Of a stretch of 64,000 nt of DNA, positions 18,191 through 28,048 are shown piece after piece. A model generated the notes under the pieces. That model was not told the DNA's origin. It worked only from the letters and a program-made list of their open reading frames with translations, and made no database searches. Each line of letters begins with the position of its first letter. Position 1 is the first letter of the stretch. The DNA comes from Branchiostoma lanceolatum (taxonomy: Eukaryota; Chordata; Leptocardii; Amphioxiformes; Branchiostomatidae): positions 4,715,501 to 4,779,500 of the forward strand of contig NC_089736.1 in NCBI RefSeq assembly GCF_035083965.1, written 5' to 3'. Made by a program: the position numbers and the translations under genes.

Positions 18191-18211
18191 TAATAATAAT
18201 TATTATAACAT

Positions 18212-19535
18212 GGGGTCCCATAACTTCAACAGTACCATAACTTTGAACGAGTTTTGCTTTGTCTTATTATGCAGAAGAGAGACATGTTTGTTTCTATCCA
18301 CTAGTGTGCTGAATAAAAATGCTGAGAACCCAACTTTCTGCATATAGCAGTCGTCTGAATGAAACACAGATTTCTGTACACGGATTTTTGCGCCACCAGG
18401 AAAATTTGGCTATAAACAATGGCTTCGTTCGATGCAAGGTCATTGCGTAAAGGCAACTCTTATATAAAGAACTGTAAACAATCGTTACGCAAACTTTCCT
18501 GTTTTACACATGAGGCATAAAGCTCCACAAAACACACAAGAAATGTCGGTGCTTGTTAGTTTATGTCGCGATTAAACTTGTCTTAAATAACGGCGGCTTT
18601 GAACGCCCTCCCCCCCTTTACGTCGCGGCCATTCCTTTGACCACGATTCGAATGTGATGCAGCTACAGTGTTGACATTTCACGGTCTCCCTGTCTAAATC
18701 AAGTACTAGCTAGTGCGACTCCAAATCAGCAAATCTTATTAATCTAGCTTGAATCACGTCGGACAAACTTGCATTTGATAAGTTCCCGTCGGCAGGCTTG
18801 CACATGGTTCCACAAGTACAAAATGTAAATTAACGCATTGTTGTTGCAAACATGTATTACTAACCTAACCCATACCCTGTATCAGAAACACTAAGTTTAT
18901 TGAATGTAAATGGCGAGTTCTCATTGCTTGCTCAAAAAAAATCATGAATAGCAAGCTCTAAAAACAATTGATGATGTTTAAAATATGTCAGAACTTTGCA
19001 CTGGAAAAACAAGATTTGCCGCATACTTTCTGGTCGCATGTGGTGCCGTGCCGAATGCAAATGTAACCATTTCAGTTTGCGGTGTAACAATGCGGCATAC
19101 CAAAGAACGGATCGTCAACGTTGACATGGCTTGGAACGCAACAAGTGGCGTAAACAGTTGCTAAGTCACAGCGGTGGCGACTTACGAACGGTCAAAAATT
19201 ATTTACTACAGGGAAGCTGAAGTTAGTTGACACAAAATTATTCCATCTGTTTACTTTGTGCCGACAAATTAAAGAGAGACAAAGGTATTTGTATGCCAAA
19301 TTTGTAGTACCCTAATCAGAATGGAACAATATGGAACGCTATATTCATAACATTTTTCTGGTTTTACCGATTGTAGATCATGAATGGACGATGTAAAATC
19401 AAGTCGTCAACAGAAAATCCTTAAACACCGCCACTCTAATTTATCATTCGTCAAAACGCAACACTTTTCAGTCAACCGACACTGGTGCGATGCGATGTCA
19501 AACTTATAAATATACGTTTGAAGTTATGGGACCCC
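18212..19535. mobile_element. 1.3-kb non-autonomous TIR element
   Basis: Ends are GGGGTCCCATAACTTCAAC (18,212) and the inverted GTTTGAAGTTATGGGACCCC (19,516-19,535). It lies between blocks C' and B', which are only about 150 bp apart in the left-hand copy, so it looks like an insertion. No transposase-like ORF; superfamily not identified and no clear target duplication. Confidence 0.6.
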
Positions 19536-19554
19536 CCCGTTAAGTTAAGCAAGA

Positions 19555-19923
19555 CTCAAAATAATCTATCTTAGTTTACAAAGGAACGATTCAATCTAAG
19601 TTTAAAAAAAGCAGTAGTGAGTAAAGTTGATTCCAGCACTCTTACTCTTTGATAAAAAAAATTCTGTACAGTCAACTTGGAAAAGCAAGTCCAATTACTT
19701 CAGTTGACGAACAGTACTATTTCTGCATACAACTTTAAAAAGCACAAATTTCAAGAAGATATGGTCAGAACAATGAACAACTTAACTGTTAAACACGCGT
19801 CTTCCAGGAAGAGACTCTTCCTTGCACTGGTGTTAACTGCAGGCTGGAGTCGGCAGCAATGCTGTGTTGCATGACAATCTGCAATAAGACCAGAGAAAGT
19901 TTGAAGAAAATGCAACACAGAGA
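19555..19923 (-). repeat. Block B', inverted partner of 10.66-11.0 kb
   Basis: Minus-strand reading gives ctctggtcttattgcag, then attgtcatgcaacacagcat and gctgccgactccagc, parallel to block B with a small insertion (ctgcagttaacaccag) after ctccagc. The intron-like lead and AG are conserved; a reading frame is not. Confidence 0.5.
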
Positions 19924-19924
19924 C

Positions 19925-20640
19925 ACACCAGTGAACCAGCTATCATCATTTGTTTGGGTCAAACGCTGGTCACATAAAAATTTTTGCTCTGACATCTAGG
20001 AAGGCATGGTACAATAGCGACCCCTAGCGCACTGATGTTACAAAATTTTACTATATTAAAAAACGCGGCCGAAATCGGATCAACAGGTATTACTAAGATC
20101 TTTCACTCTTTCCCACACTAAAGCACAAGTGACGCCGCGAACTATGACCTCATGTACGACGTCATAACAATCGATGTGAACCGGTTCCGTAACAGACTAC
20201 CTCGCGAGAGGGTTCCGAAAAAAAAGGAACAAAACCGTTGATGAGCATTTCATGTTTACAAGAAAAAAAGCTTACTTTGCTGAAACGGTTCAAACCGTTT
20301 TCCTTTTTCTGTCGCGAACAGGGCTTAAGTGATTCAACTTTGAAACATAATCTACTTTAGGCAAATAGTCATGCAAATTTTCTTAGACTTCCAATGTTTC
20401 ACTCTTAACAGATTAAAGGAACATTCCACACCAGAAGCGGGTATCATAATTCATCAGAGACTAAATTGTTATGCTTGAATCCAGCTTGTCTTGTCAAATT
20501 TACCATACGTTGAAGCCTGAACCCAGGGCAAACATCAGTGTAATAAATAGCGATCAACTTCTTGAATTCCCCAAAAGACCCTTCCAACAATGCCAAGATT
20601 TCAATGCTTCTTACAGTACTTCAGGAAAGGTTGATGGTAC
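19925..20640. other. Intergenic sequence, nothing recognised
   Basis: Includes locally CpG-rich DNA near 20,110-20,220 but no supportable exon. Confidence 0.4.
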
Positions 20641-20850
20641 TTCAGCGACTGTCTCCTTTTTCATACAAAAAACCTCTAAGATCTCTAAGCTACGACAGCT
20701 GAATTCACTGAAGATATCAGCAATAGAAAGAAAAATCAGGCCACATTTGAGAAATTTGCAACACGACTTTGAAGACAACAATTTGAAGAAAACAACAGCT
20801 AAATTCACAGAAGATATCAGCAATTGAAAGAAACATCAGGACTGGACCTA
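20640..20850 (-). repeat. Block D', inverted partner of 11.79-11.99 kb
   Basis: Reverse complement shares gttgtcttcaaagtcgt, caaatgtggcctgattttt, ttgctgatatctt and ttagagatcttagagg with the left copy. It also holds an internal near-duplicate (acagctgaattcactgaagatatcagcaat twice, the second diverged). Confidence 0.55.
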
Positions 20851-21550
20851 ACGTTTCGGTTCAAGTCCAAAAATAACTGAACGTCTGGAAACAAGTCCGG
20901 ACTTAAAAAATCTCTCACTTATACTCTCCTTTTTGTCTTAAACCCTCCTGAGATGGTGAAATTTAAACTGGAAAGATATGAAAACATTGCTGTTTTTGTG
21001 TTTATAACTGAATTTTTGTGTTTACCACTGACTGTATATAATTTCACATATCAAATTGCATGTAAAATATATGCCAATTTTAAATATTAAAAAATATTTC
21101 TAGCAGACATATGCCATGGGTTCAGGTCCAGACCTGGACCTCTGGATCTAAATCCAAACCTGAACCTGAACATGGGTTTAGATACACAGCACTATGAACA
21201 AACACATTTTGTAGGGAAACAAAGTTCAGCTGCATTAGCGAGAAACCATGGCAGGGGCTCCAAAATCTGGTAATGACTTAAATAGGTAAAGACCGAATCA
21301 CACAACGAAGTTCACATCAATCCATTCATAGCTTTTTGAGTTCTAAAGAACTTGTAGATACTGCATGTCAAACACGAAGACAAAACATTTAATTTCCCTT
21401 TCTACGATCTAGAAAGAAAGAAAGAAAAGCGTTGTTTAAAAAGCCCACCAAATTCCATCCAAACTTCTCCATGTTTACAGACCAAAAGAAAACTGTGTCT
21501 CCTCTTAACATCATGAAACCCGCACATTACAGAAAAAGTGGGATCTTTCG
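20850..21550. other. Unique/AT-rich sequence with a short palindrome
   Basis: The only structure noted is an imperfect palindrome near 21,119-21,166 (GGTTCAGGT ... ACCTGAACC with further Gly-type GGTCC pairs inside). No gene recognised. Confidence 0.4.
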
Positions 21551-21554
21551 TCTT

Positions 21555-21705
21555 CCACTGTCTCAGAAAAGAAGTCAAACCCAAATAAGATAGAGCTAGT
21601 ATTGAGACTAGAATAGTTACATGCTATATTGTTACCCATTGTCTGTCCGTCCTTTCATGTTACATGTACTTGCAATTAGCCTACGGGCAAGAACTTGCAA
21701 TAAAC
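21555..21705 (+). repeat. LINE-like 3' end family, copy 2
   Basis: Contains ctgtctcagaaaagaagtca and attagcctacgggcaagaac with the terminal ttgcaataaa, as in copies 1 and 3. Confidence 0.5.
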
Positions 21706-21829
21706 TTGTTTCAATAATGATGTTCAAGGTAGCAAAGCACAGTTTCCAGCCTATGGGCTACAAAGTGACCGACATCGACGTGGATGAAACTATAGTAACG
21801 TTAGGCCTTAGGGTACTCAAGAAAAGCAC

Positions 21830-22056
21830 ATTTATACACTGAATGGGCAAAATTCCAAATCTCATTCGTACAATCTAAAAGAAGACTTATTTATATCATA
21901 AAAACTTACTATCCTACAGTAAAGTTTGTGCCTTGCTGGCTTTCACAAAACATTTTAACATGTGGTTCAAGATTTAGGCCGCACTATTTCTTTACTGCTT
22001 GATCACGGATTCCGGGAGTGGCATTTAAATACTGTGTGCTCCTACCTTGACACTAC
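21830..22056 (+). repeat. Dispersed repeat, copy 2 (copy 1 at 6.67 kb)
   Basis: Direct match to 6,665-6,885 in the DUSP intron, with a small insertion (atttatatcataaaaac). Function unknown. Confidence 0.6.
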
Positions 22057-22059
22057 CAA

Positions 22060-22440
22060 ACACTGTTACTATTTAATTTTTGAAAAAAAATTCAATTCAA
22101 TCTTGATTGGAACAAACATGAAAGGTCTGAATTGTGATGTTCCCACAAAATATACGCAAATCATCAAATAAGTATAGAGGTCAAGTATACATTAAAACAT
22201 ATTCATGTTCCTTTGCATTCTCGTCACATCATAAAGTCAATGTATACGAGCAGTAGTCTAAATGTTGCTGTACAATATATACGGTATCCGATAAGTGAAA
22301 TTGAACAATATACGGTACACAATAAGTATCACCGAAAACATCAACGTACTGATTAAGTATTGTTTAACAGTTCAACAAGGTAATTGGCAAAGATATTGGT
22401 ACTGAAAATATGATCTCGACAAAGAAAATGTGAAACACTC
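22060..22440. other. AT-rich sequence, nothing recognised
   Basis: No exon or named repeat supported. Confidence 0.4.
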
Positions 22441-22442
22441 AC

Positions 22443-22485
22443 CGGGACGTCTCTTCTAAGTGCAGGTTTTCTTCAATGTTCCTCC
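22443..22485 (-). other. Candidate 43-nt exon on the minus strand
   Basis: Minus strand shows tttattgccacag, then 43 bases, then a strong donor gtgagt. It would be the next exon after the candidate first exon at 23.3 kb. Joined in the frame of that exon's ATG it stops quickly, so the pair may be non-coding or the true start may differ. Confidence 0.35.
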
Positions 22486-22640
22486 CTGTGGCAATAAAAC
22501 GGTCATAGTAAGTAACAAGTATCATCAGTTGTCAAGTCATTTCAAATGTTACCCTTTGTGATGTTATGTATCGAAGCAGAATTTTAACAGCTATTTCTAG
22601 AACAATAGTAACCCCCCTTTATGGAACACATTACTTGTAC

Positions 22641-22700
22641 CTCGGCAACCAAAGCAATATTAGGGCCCCCGAAAATGGAAATAACAAAATGCTGATATCT
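22641..22700. repeat. MITE, TTAA-end family, terminal fragment
   Basis: ggcaaccaaagcaatattag and gggccccc match the terminal inverted repeat of the 30,984-31,346 element. Only the end is recognisable. Confidence 0.5.
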
Positions 22701-22987
22701 TCATAGTAGTGACATCTACTCACAGTTTCGCATATTTGCATAATAACTTAAAATACATCAAAAACAACATTGTTTTACTGCTAACAACTTCAAACTTTGA
22801 TTTTAAGCGCAACAGCACTCAACTTCTTCACCTCAAAGCACAACCTTACAGCAACAGTTGAGCAACTTAAAGACATCTCTCAAATACGCATGGAAGGCCA
22901 TACGTTTTTCCCTGCCCACGTGCGCGTTCATACAGGTGGCGGTACAGCCGGACCGCGCCACGTGGACATATCATAAAACAAAGTTTT

Positions 22988-23134
22988 GTCGCATTTTTTC
23001 TGCCACATATATTATATCAACTCATACCATTCCTACATGACTCGCCACATTAATATAAACGTTATTTACGCACGGAATAAAGTGCAAAATATCCTAACCA
23101 AACCGGGAAGAAATAGACATTTGTAAAGCCTGCC
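22988..23134. repeat. Direct duplication upstream of the minus-strand start, copy 1
   Basis: Matches 23,549-23,690: both carry atatcaactcata, cgttat(t)tacgcac, ataaagtgcaaaat and agaaatagacatttgtaaag. Spacing is about 560 bp. Confidence 0.7.
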
Positions 23135-23274
23135 TTCCCTTGGAGTTGCCGCTCAATATTAAAAGGCAAAAATAGCAACGCTTACCCACGAATTTCGGCC
23201 TTGTTTTCTATGAAAAATGACACTAAATCATAAGGAATTCTATGAATCTATCGACGAAACAGAATTTGTTTTAC

Positions 23275-23491
23275 CTCCATTAAAGAGTTTTCCAGCAATA
23301 AGCCGTCCGACGTTCCCTCCAACATTTCCGCCAGTTCGTCAGCTTCCCCCGAGGCTGCAATTGCACAAAAAAGGGCCAATTTCTTCGTCCCAAACTATGA
23401 GAAACGGTCGTTAAATCCGCAAGACTAAAACACAAGCCCCGCTCTCCCCTCCACGCCGCGTTTTGGCGGGAAAACTGAGCGAGTGACGTCA
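23275..23491 (-). promoter_or_regulatory. Candidate minus-strand promoter and first exon with E2F- and CRE-like sites
   Basis: TGACGTCA (palindromic CRE) at 23,484-23,491 and TTTTGGCGGGAAAA (E2F consensus) at 23,461-23,474 are 10 bp apart. Downstream on the minus strand ATG 23,325 opens a 17-codon exon, MLEGTSDGLLLENSLME, ending at a good donor (GAG|gtaaaa, exon end 23,275). The layout is typical of a growth- or cell-cycle-type promoter. The gene is not identified, because splicing to 22,485 in this frame meets a stop after nine codons. Confidence 0.4.
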
Positions 23492-23548
23492 CGTACATTC
23501 CAACAGGTGTGACGGCCACGTGGAGGGAAACAAAAGACACTTTTTTTT

Positions 23549-23690
23549 TAGCTTTTCTGCGACTAATATCAACTCATACTTCCTATAATTTTCACACAAC
23601 TCTCCAAATATATCCAACGTTATGTACGCACATAATAAAGAGCAAAATAGTCAGCCAAATACGAAAGAAATAGACATTTGTAAAGACCGC
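23549..23690. repeat. Direct duplication, copy 2
   Basis: See 22,988-23,134. A second exon-like minus-strand sequence follows at about 23,800-23,900 (ATGGCGAGACTGG...aacaag|gtaaac), so the duplicated unit may have included a promoter/first-exon region. Confidence 0.65.
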
Positions 23691-24399
23691 ATTTTCCGCT
23701 AAGGATTCAGAGAAATACCTTAGGACGTCTTGAAATACACCAAATGACACCAAATGTCACATTTTAACCTTATGTGGAGGAAACAGTTTGTTGGTTTACC
23801 TTGTTAGAACGAGTGTCTTCACCACGCCGTCTGTTCACCACGCCAGTCTCGCCATTTTGTCGTCTCTCCGAAACGCAACAAGTAACAGAAGGGCCCCCTT
23901 TCCTCTCGAAACTCCTTGAAACCTACCGCAAACGGCCCCGACAATATTCCAGCAGTTACCACGCACATTAAAGGAACAGACTTGAGAAGAAAAGGATTGG
24001 AATTGTCCCGAAAAAATGCAAAAAAATCCATCCGAAACATTTCCGCACATGCAGCATCCATGCACACACGCCTGAGCTGAACGAGCTGAAGCGGACTGTG
24101 CCAACTGTGATCTCCACACGGGGGTGCAAAACCGCCTATTTTGGTTGTTTGTTTGTTGGTATGTTTTCTCCTCGACTAACCCGGACCGCCACCATCTTAT
24201 CAGCAGGAAAAGGCCCCACCTCAAAAATGACGACGCTCGCCCCCACGAATACGGACTTGTTCTGCCATGGGAAACCCAGCGATTACATGCAATAGCGTCT
24301 CACACAGCCAAGTCTCAAGTGAGTCCAACCAGAATCAACGTTCGAATGCTGGCGGGCCGGAAATAGTCTCACCTAGTTTCCATCAGTTTCTGTGGGGAC

Positions 24400-24980
24400 T
24401 GTGGCGCCACGACCGTGACGACACACGAGCACGTCGGTACAAATGAGGAGAGACACACACCGCTATATATGCCACTGTCTTTCCTTGTAAACAACGTCTG
24501 TGGTTTGGACACGTTCACACTTTAAAAACGTTATAAACGGTGAAAGAAAGTTTCTATGAGTTTCTCACTCAAGGTGTATACTTCAGGGTGCCTGCACACT
24601 TTTTTTCCTTTGGACCTAGCTTGCCTAATTAAAATTTCAACTACTTTTACAAGAGTTTACAAGAACATTTGTTTCAAGAGGAGAATAAAAGATTTCAAGA
24701 CATGCATTGTGGGAAAAGGTTGGGGGTCAAGCGCTAATTAAGTAATTAATCAGAAGCTGCAAAATTAATTACCTACAATGTCAGTCAACAACGGCTTATG
24801 GACACTGTAAGGTTAGTTGGCTACACGTCAGTTCGTTCCTCGAGGTGATTTGAATTGGGAAAATTGTTCCCTCCTTGGGATCGTTAAGATTATATTCTCC
24901 TTGGACCTTATTGATGAGTTAAGTAAGGAATACCTCAGACATTCTCACCGTCCTTCACAATAGACCGGTCCTGACTGTCA
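24400..24980. other. Intergenic sequence, nothing recognised
   Basis: No supportable exon or repeat. Confidence 0.4.
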
Positions 24981-24984
24981 ATCA

Positions 24985-25072
24985 CAATTAGCAGTTCAAC
25001 CAATGAGAACTTGGCAATTAGCTATTCGAACAATGAGATCTTGACAATTAGCTGCTCGACCAATGAGTAGCT
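24985..25072. repeat. Three 30-bp tandem units each with a CCAAT-like box
   Basis: Units start at 24,985, 25,015 and 25,045: caattagc(a/t)(g/a)ttc..., then (c)caatgag. Regular 30-bp spacing puts three CCAAT/ACAAT boxes in phase. Confidence 0.8.
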
Positions 25073-25124
25073 GCAAATCCGTAGAATATTTGCATCTTTA
25101 CTCAACTTTTTTTATTTTGCTTTT

Positions 25125-25282
25125 GGCCATGTTGATTTGATTAATATATGGATGACATCATCTTTGACTTTTGTATTCTATGATATTAGTATCCGTTTTC
25201 TGACATATTTTTTGCAGTTGATGTATTTTTTCATTTTGCAGCTGCTTTGTACGATATCCATATAATCAAATCAACTTGGCCT
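25125..25282. mobile_element. Small foldback MITE
   Basis: GGCCATGTTGATTTGATTA...ATATGGAT at the left is mirrored by ATCCATATAATCAAATCAAC...TTGGCC at the right, with an AT-rich loop. No ORF. Confidence 0.7.
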
Positions 25283-25289
25283 TTCTTTG

Positions 25290-26310
25290 TTTTGATGGAG
25301 GCGGGTAGGTGGGGCTAATGTGATCATCAATGACTAAATCATGTGTCACAAGCGTGTTCACAGATATAGTACAAAAACAGTCTGATCAGACACAATATTG
25401 TACAACCTCAGTTCAGTCATCAGACCAAAGTTGCAAAGATCTGTTTTCCACAGTTTATACATGGCAGGACATACGTGCAAGTAATTCAGTGTTTGTGGCT
25501 TTCTGTGATCTTTCCATATCTTTTGCTTTGTAGCGAAGTCCCAATTGCACTTTCAGACAGTTTCTCTAATTAATTTGCAGTGATAAATATGACGCATAAA
25601 CCTACACATTCTTTCATCGACTGTTCAAAGCCCTAGTTTGTTGATAGAGTGCGCGATAAAGAAAGTCTGTTTTGAACTCAGATGGCATGCCTAACATTTC
25701 ATGTCCGTTGCTAATGGACAACAACAAAGCTAGGGTCGGCAGGATTATGCCAGGGTCGGTCGGGAAACCGGAAAGACAACATTTTTTTCCTAAGCCTAGG
25801 GCTAAGCTCGCGTTGCGGCCATCTCAAGTTGCAACCTTAACACGTCAAGGCTTCAGGCTTGACACAAAAGACTACCTGTAGAATCTCACTGCCTTTGAAT
25901 AATACACTAGGTACGTGAAGAGGGGTCGAGAAAATAGTTCTTTTCAACTTCAACGAAAACGCCTTGGACAAATCTTGACAGAGGCCAGGTACCACAAACA
26001 CTGTCTGCTTAGTATTGCATCGAAGAGCTGATAGAAGGACTTTCAGGACTTGACTAGTATAACAACAGGTGTATTCTTTAGATTATATTTTTCAATCACA
26101 ACCTAAACGATATACATAGGACAAGTGAATACAAGTCATGCTTGAAAGCTGAGGCACTTCGGTTCTACTAGATTCCGACTTGGATCACAAAGGCTGACTG
26201 ACAAACAGGTACCGCACAATCTGAGGTATGTGTATATTTCTAATCATAAGATTTATGCAACGTATTTTCGATATTAGTATTGTACATTTTGCCATCAATT
26301 GCCTTGCTTG
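25290..26310. other. Intergenic sequence, nothing recognised
   Basis: No exon or repeat could be supported. Confidence 0.4.
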
Positions 26311-26315
26311 TGCAC

Positions 26316-26460
26316 CTTCATGGTTAGATCGAAGAACCCCAGGCCAAGGAACCAGGTCACGTGTATATGTAATCGAACTGTAGCTATGAAGAACAGAAAT
26401 CGTATATTTCTTCTGGCACCCAAGCTACAAGTGTATGGCTTCCTACACTTGCATAGCTTT
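26316..26460 (+). repeat. Duplicated segment upstream of the NXPE gene, copy 1
   Basis: Diverged match to 27,711-27,870: agatcgaagaacccc, ccaaggaac, atgaagaacag and gtgtatggcttcc. Copy 2 lies just before the NXPE start, so copy 1 may mark a lost tandem gene copy or a duplicated upstream region. Confidence 0.6.
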
Positions 26461-26747
26461 TCACCAGTGTGCACAGACTATTACTTCTGCAAGCTATATC
26501 TGAAATAGTATCTTCTTTGCTCAATTAAGACAAATTACAATGTGTGGGCATTTGTGAGGCATGCATCGACTGTGTTTCGCCATCACTCTTTTGACATGCT
26601 TGTCACCTTACACCATGTACTTGTTGTAAGTAGCTACATGTACAGTGTGCACAAGTTTAAGTACAAAATCAAACAGTGCAAGCCACGGGTTAGGGGATGA
26701 CTCAACAGAAAAAGGAGCAATCAACCAATCAATCAATAAGCCAATCA

Positions 26748-26766
26748 ATCGATCGATCGATCGACC
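26748..26766. repeat. Short (ATCG)n run
   Basis: Self-complementary tetranucleotide run within an atcaaccaatc-type repeat. Too short to imply function. Confidence 0.7.
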
Positions 26767-27710
26767 AATCGACAAGATCGCCAGCAGTCAGAAAAAATTT
26801 ACAAGCCCCAAATTTTGTGAGTCCCAATTCTTGTGTTGAAGTAAAGTTAAATCCTGGCTTTTCCAAACACTACCAACACAGTCTTCGTGACAATACAGAC
26901 GGTTTGTTTGGATATCCAGGGCGCACACTTGAGACGCAAGGGAACGAGGGCGTTTAAGGTCAACTGAATATAGCCAAAGCCACGCCCAATTTCTAAACAC
27001 ACGCAAGGTAACTATAGAAACAAATAAGCCCCTATATAGTCGCAAAAGAACCACTTCAACTAGTTAACTCAGCTCCTGTGCCTTCGTCTATTTCTGCGCA
27101 AGGTAAACCTTCAATGTTACTGTGTTTGAGGCTTAAATACTGCGTGCAATTACGTAAAGGCAAAGTACTAGTATGTTTGGTAACCAACCAGTAGTTATGG
27201 TTACATTCCTGGCCGCTAGCCGGCCTTTCAGATGCGAAGAATTCTCATCTACCGACCTTCTGGACTTTTATATGGGTTGTATCGCAACATACGTTTGAGT
27301 TTTATCCTGGTGAACATGTAAGTTACCTTTATATATTCTCGAGCCTTCGTTTTAAGTGTAGTATTTCTATATCCAAGCAAAAACAAGTGATTTATATACT
27401 ACGTTACAAGTGTTTAGATATTTGTTTAACAGAACCTCATATATTTGCGGAGTAGGCTATAACATGGTAGTTTGCAAAAAATTAAGTCCTACTGTGGTCG
27501 TATTCGCTACAAATTGAAATCCTGGGGTTCACACCCACCAACAGTTTTTACGTTTTCATAACTTTGTGCAATCTCAAGTAAACTCCTAGAGATTTAAGGG
27601 GGCCATTCTGATTAATAAACAATCTTCCCTCGCGTTGCACATGTTGAGGTGGAGGTCACTAGAACCAGACATAAGTTGACAGGAATGAATCTCTCCCAAA
27701 CCGTGTGCAT

Positions 27711-27870
27711 CACCATGGTAAGATCGAAGAACCCTGAACCAAGGAACAAAATCACTTACATGTCGATCAAGTGTAGAACATGAATTATGAAGAACAGATC
27801 TCTTACAATAATTAATCGACCTGTTGGCACACGAGAACAGGTGTATGGCTTCCCACATTGCATAAGTACA
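27711..27870 (+). repeat. Duplicated segment upstream of the NXPE gene, copy 2
   Basis: See copy 1. It ends about 115 bp before the NXPE start codon and may include the promoter or 5' UTR. Confidence 0.55.
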
Positions 27871-27985
27871 AAGAGACTGCCAGCTTTATGATTCTTATAT
27901 TAGTAAAGGCTTTTCCGTCCTCACATCACAAAGGGCATACCGTGTACATTTGCGGAGTCTGCAGTAACCGTGTATTTATTAGCAG

Positions 27986-28048
27986 ATGGCCAGTTCTTCG
28001 ATGTATGCTGCGTTTACGGTGCTAACTGCAGTCGTGATTATCCTAACG
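27986..28048 (+). CDS. NXPE gene exon 1 (signal anchor)
   Basis: ATG at 27,986, 21 codons beginning MASSSMYAAFTVLTAVV and ending IILT, then donor gtatgt. Phase 0. Its hydrophobic stretch is the only N-terminal signal candidate for this gene. Confidence 0.7.
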
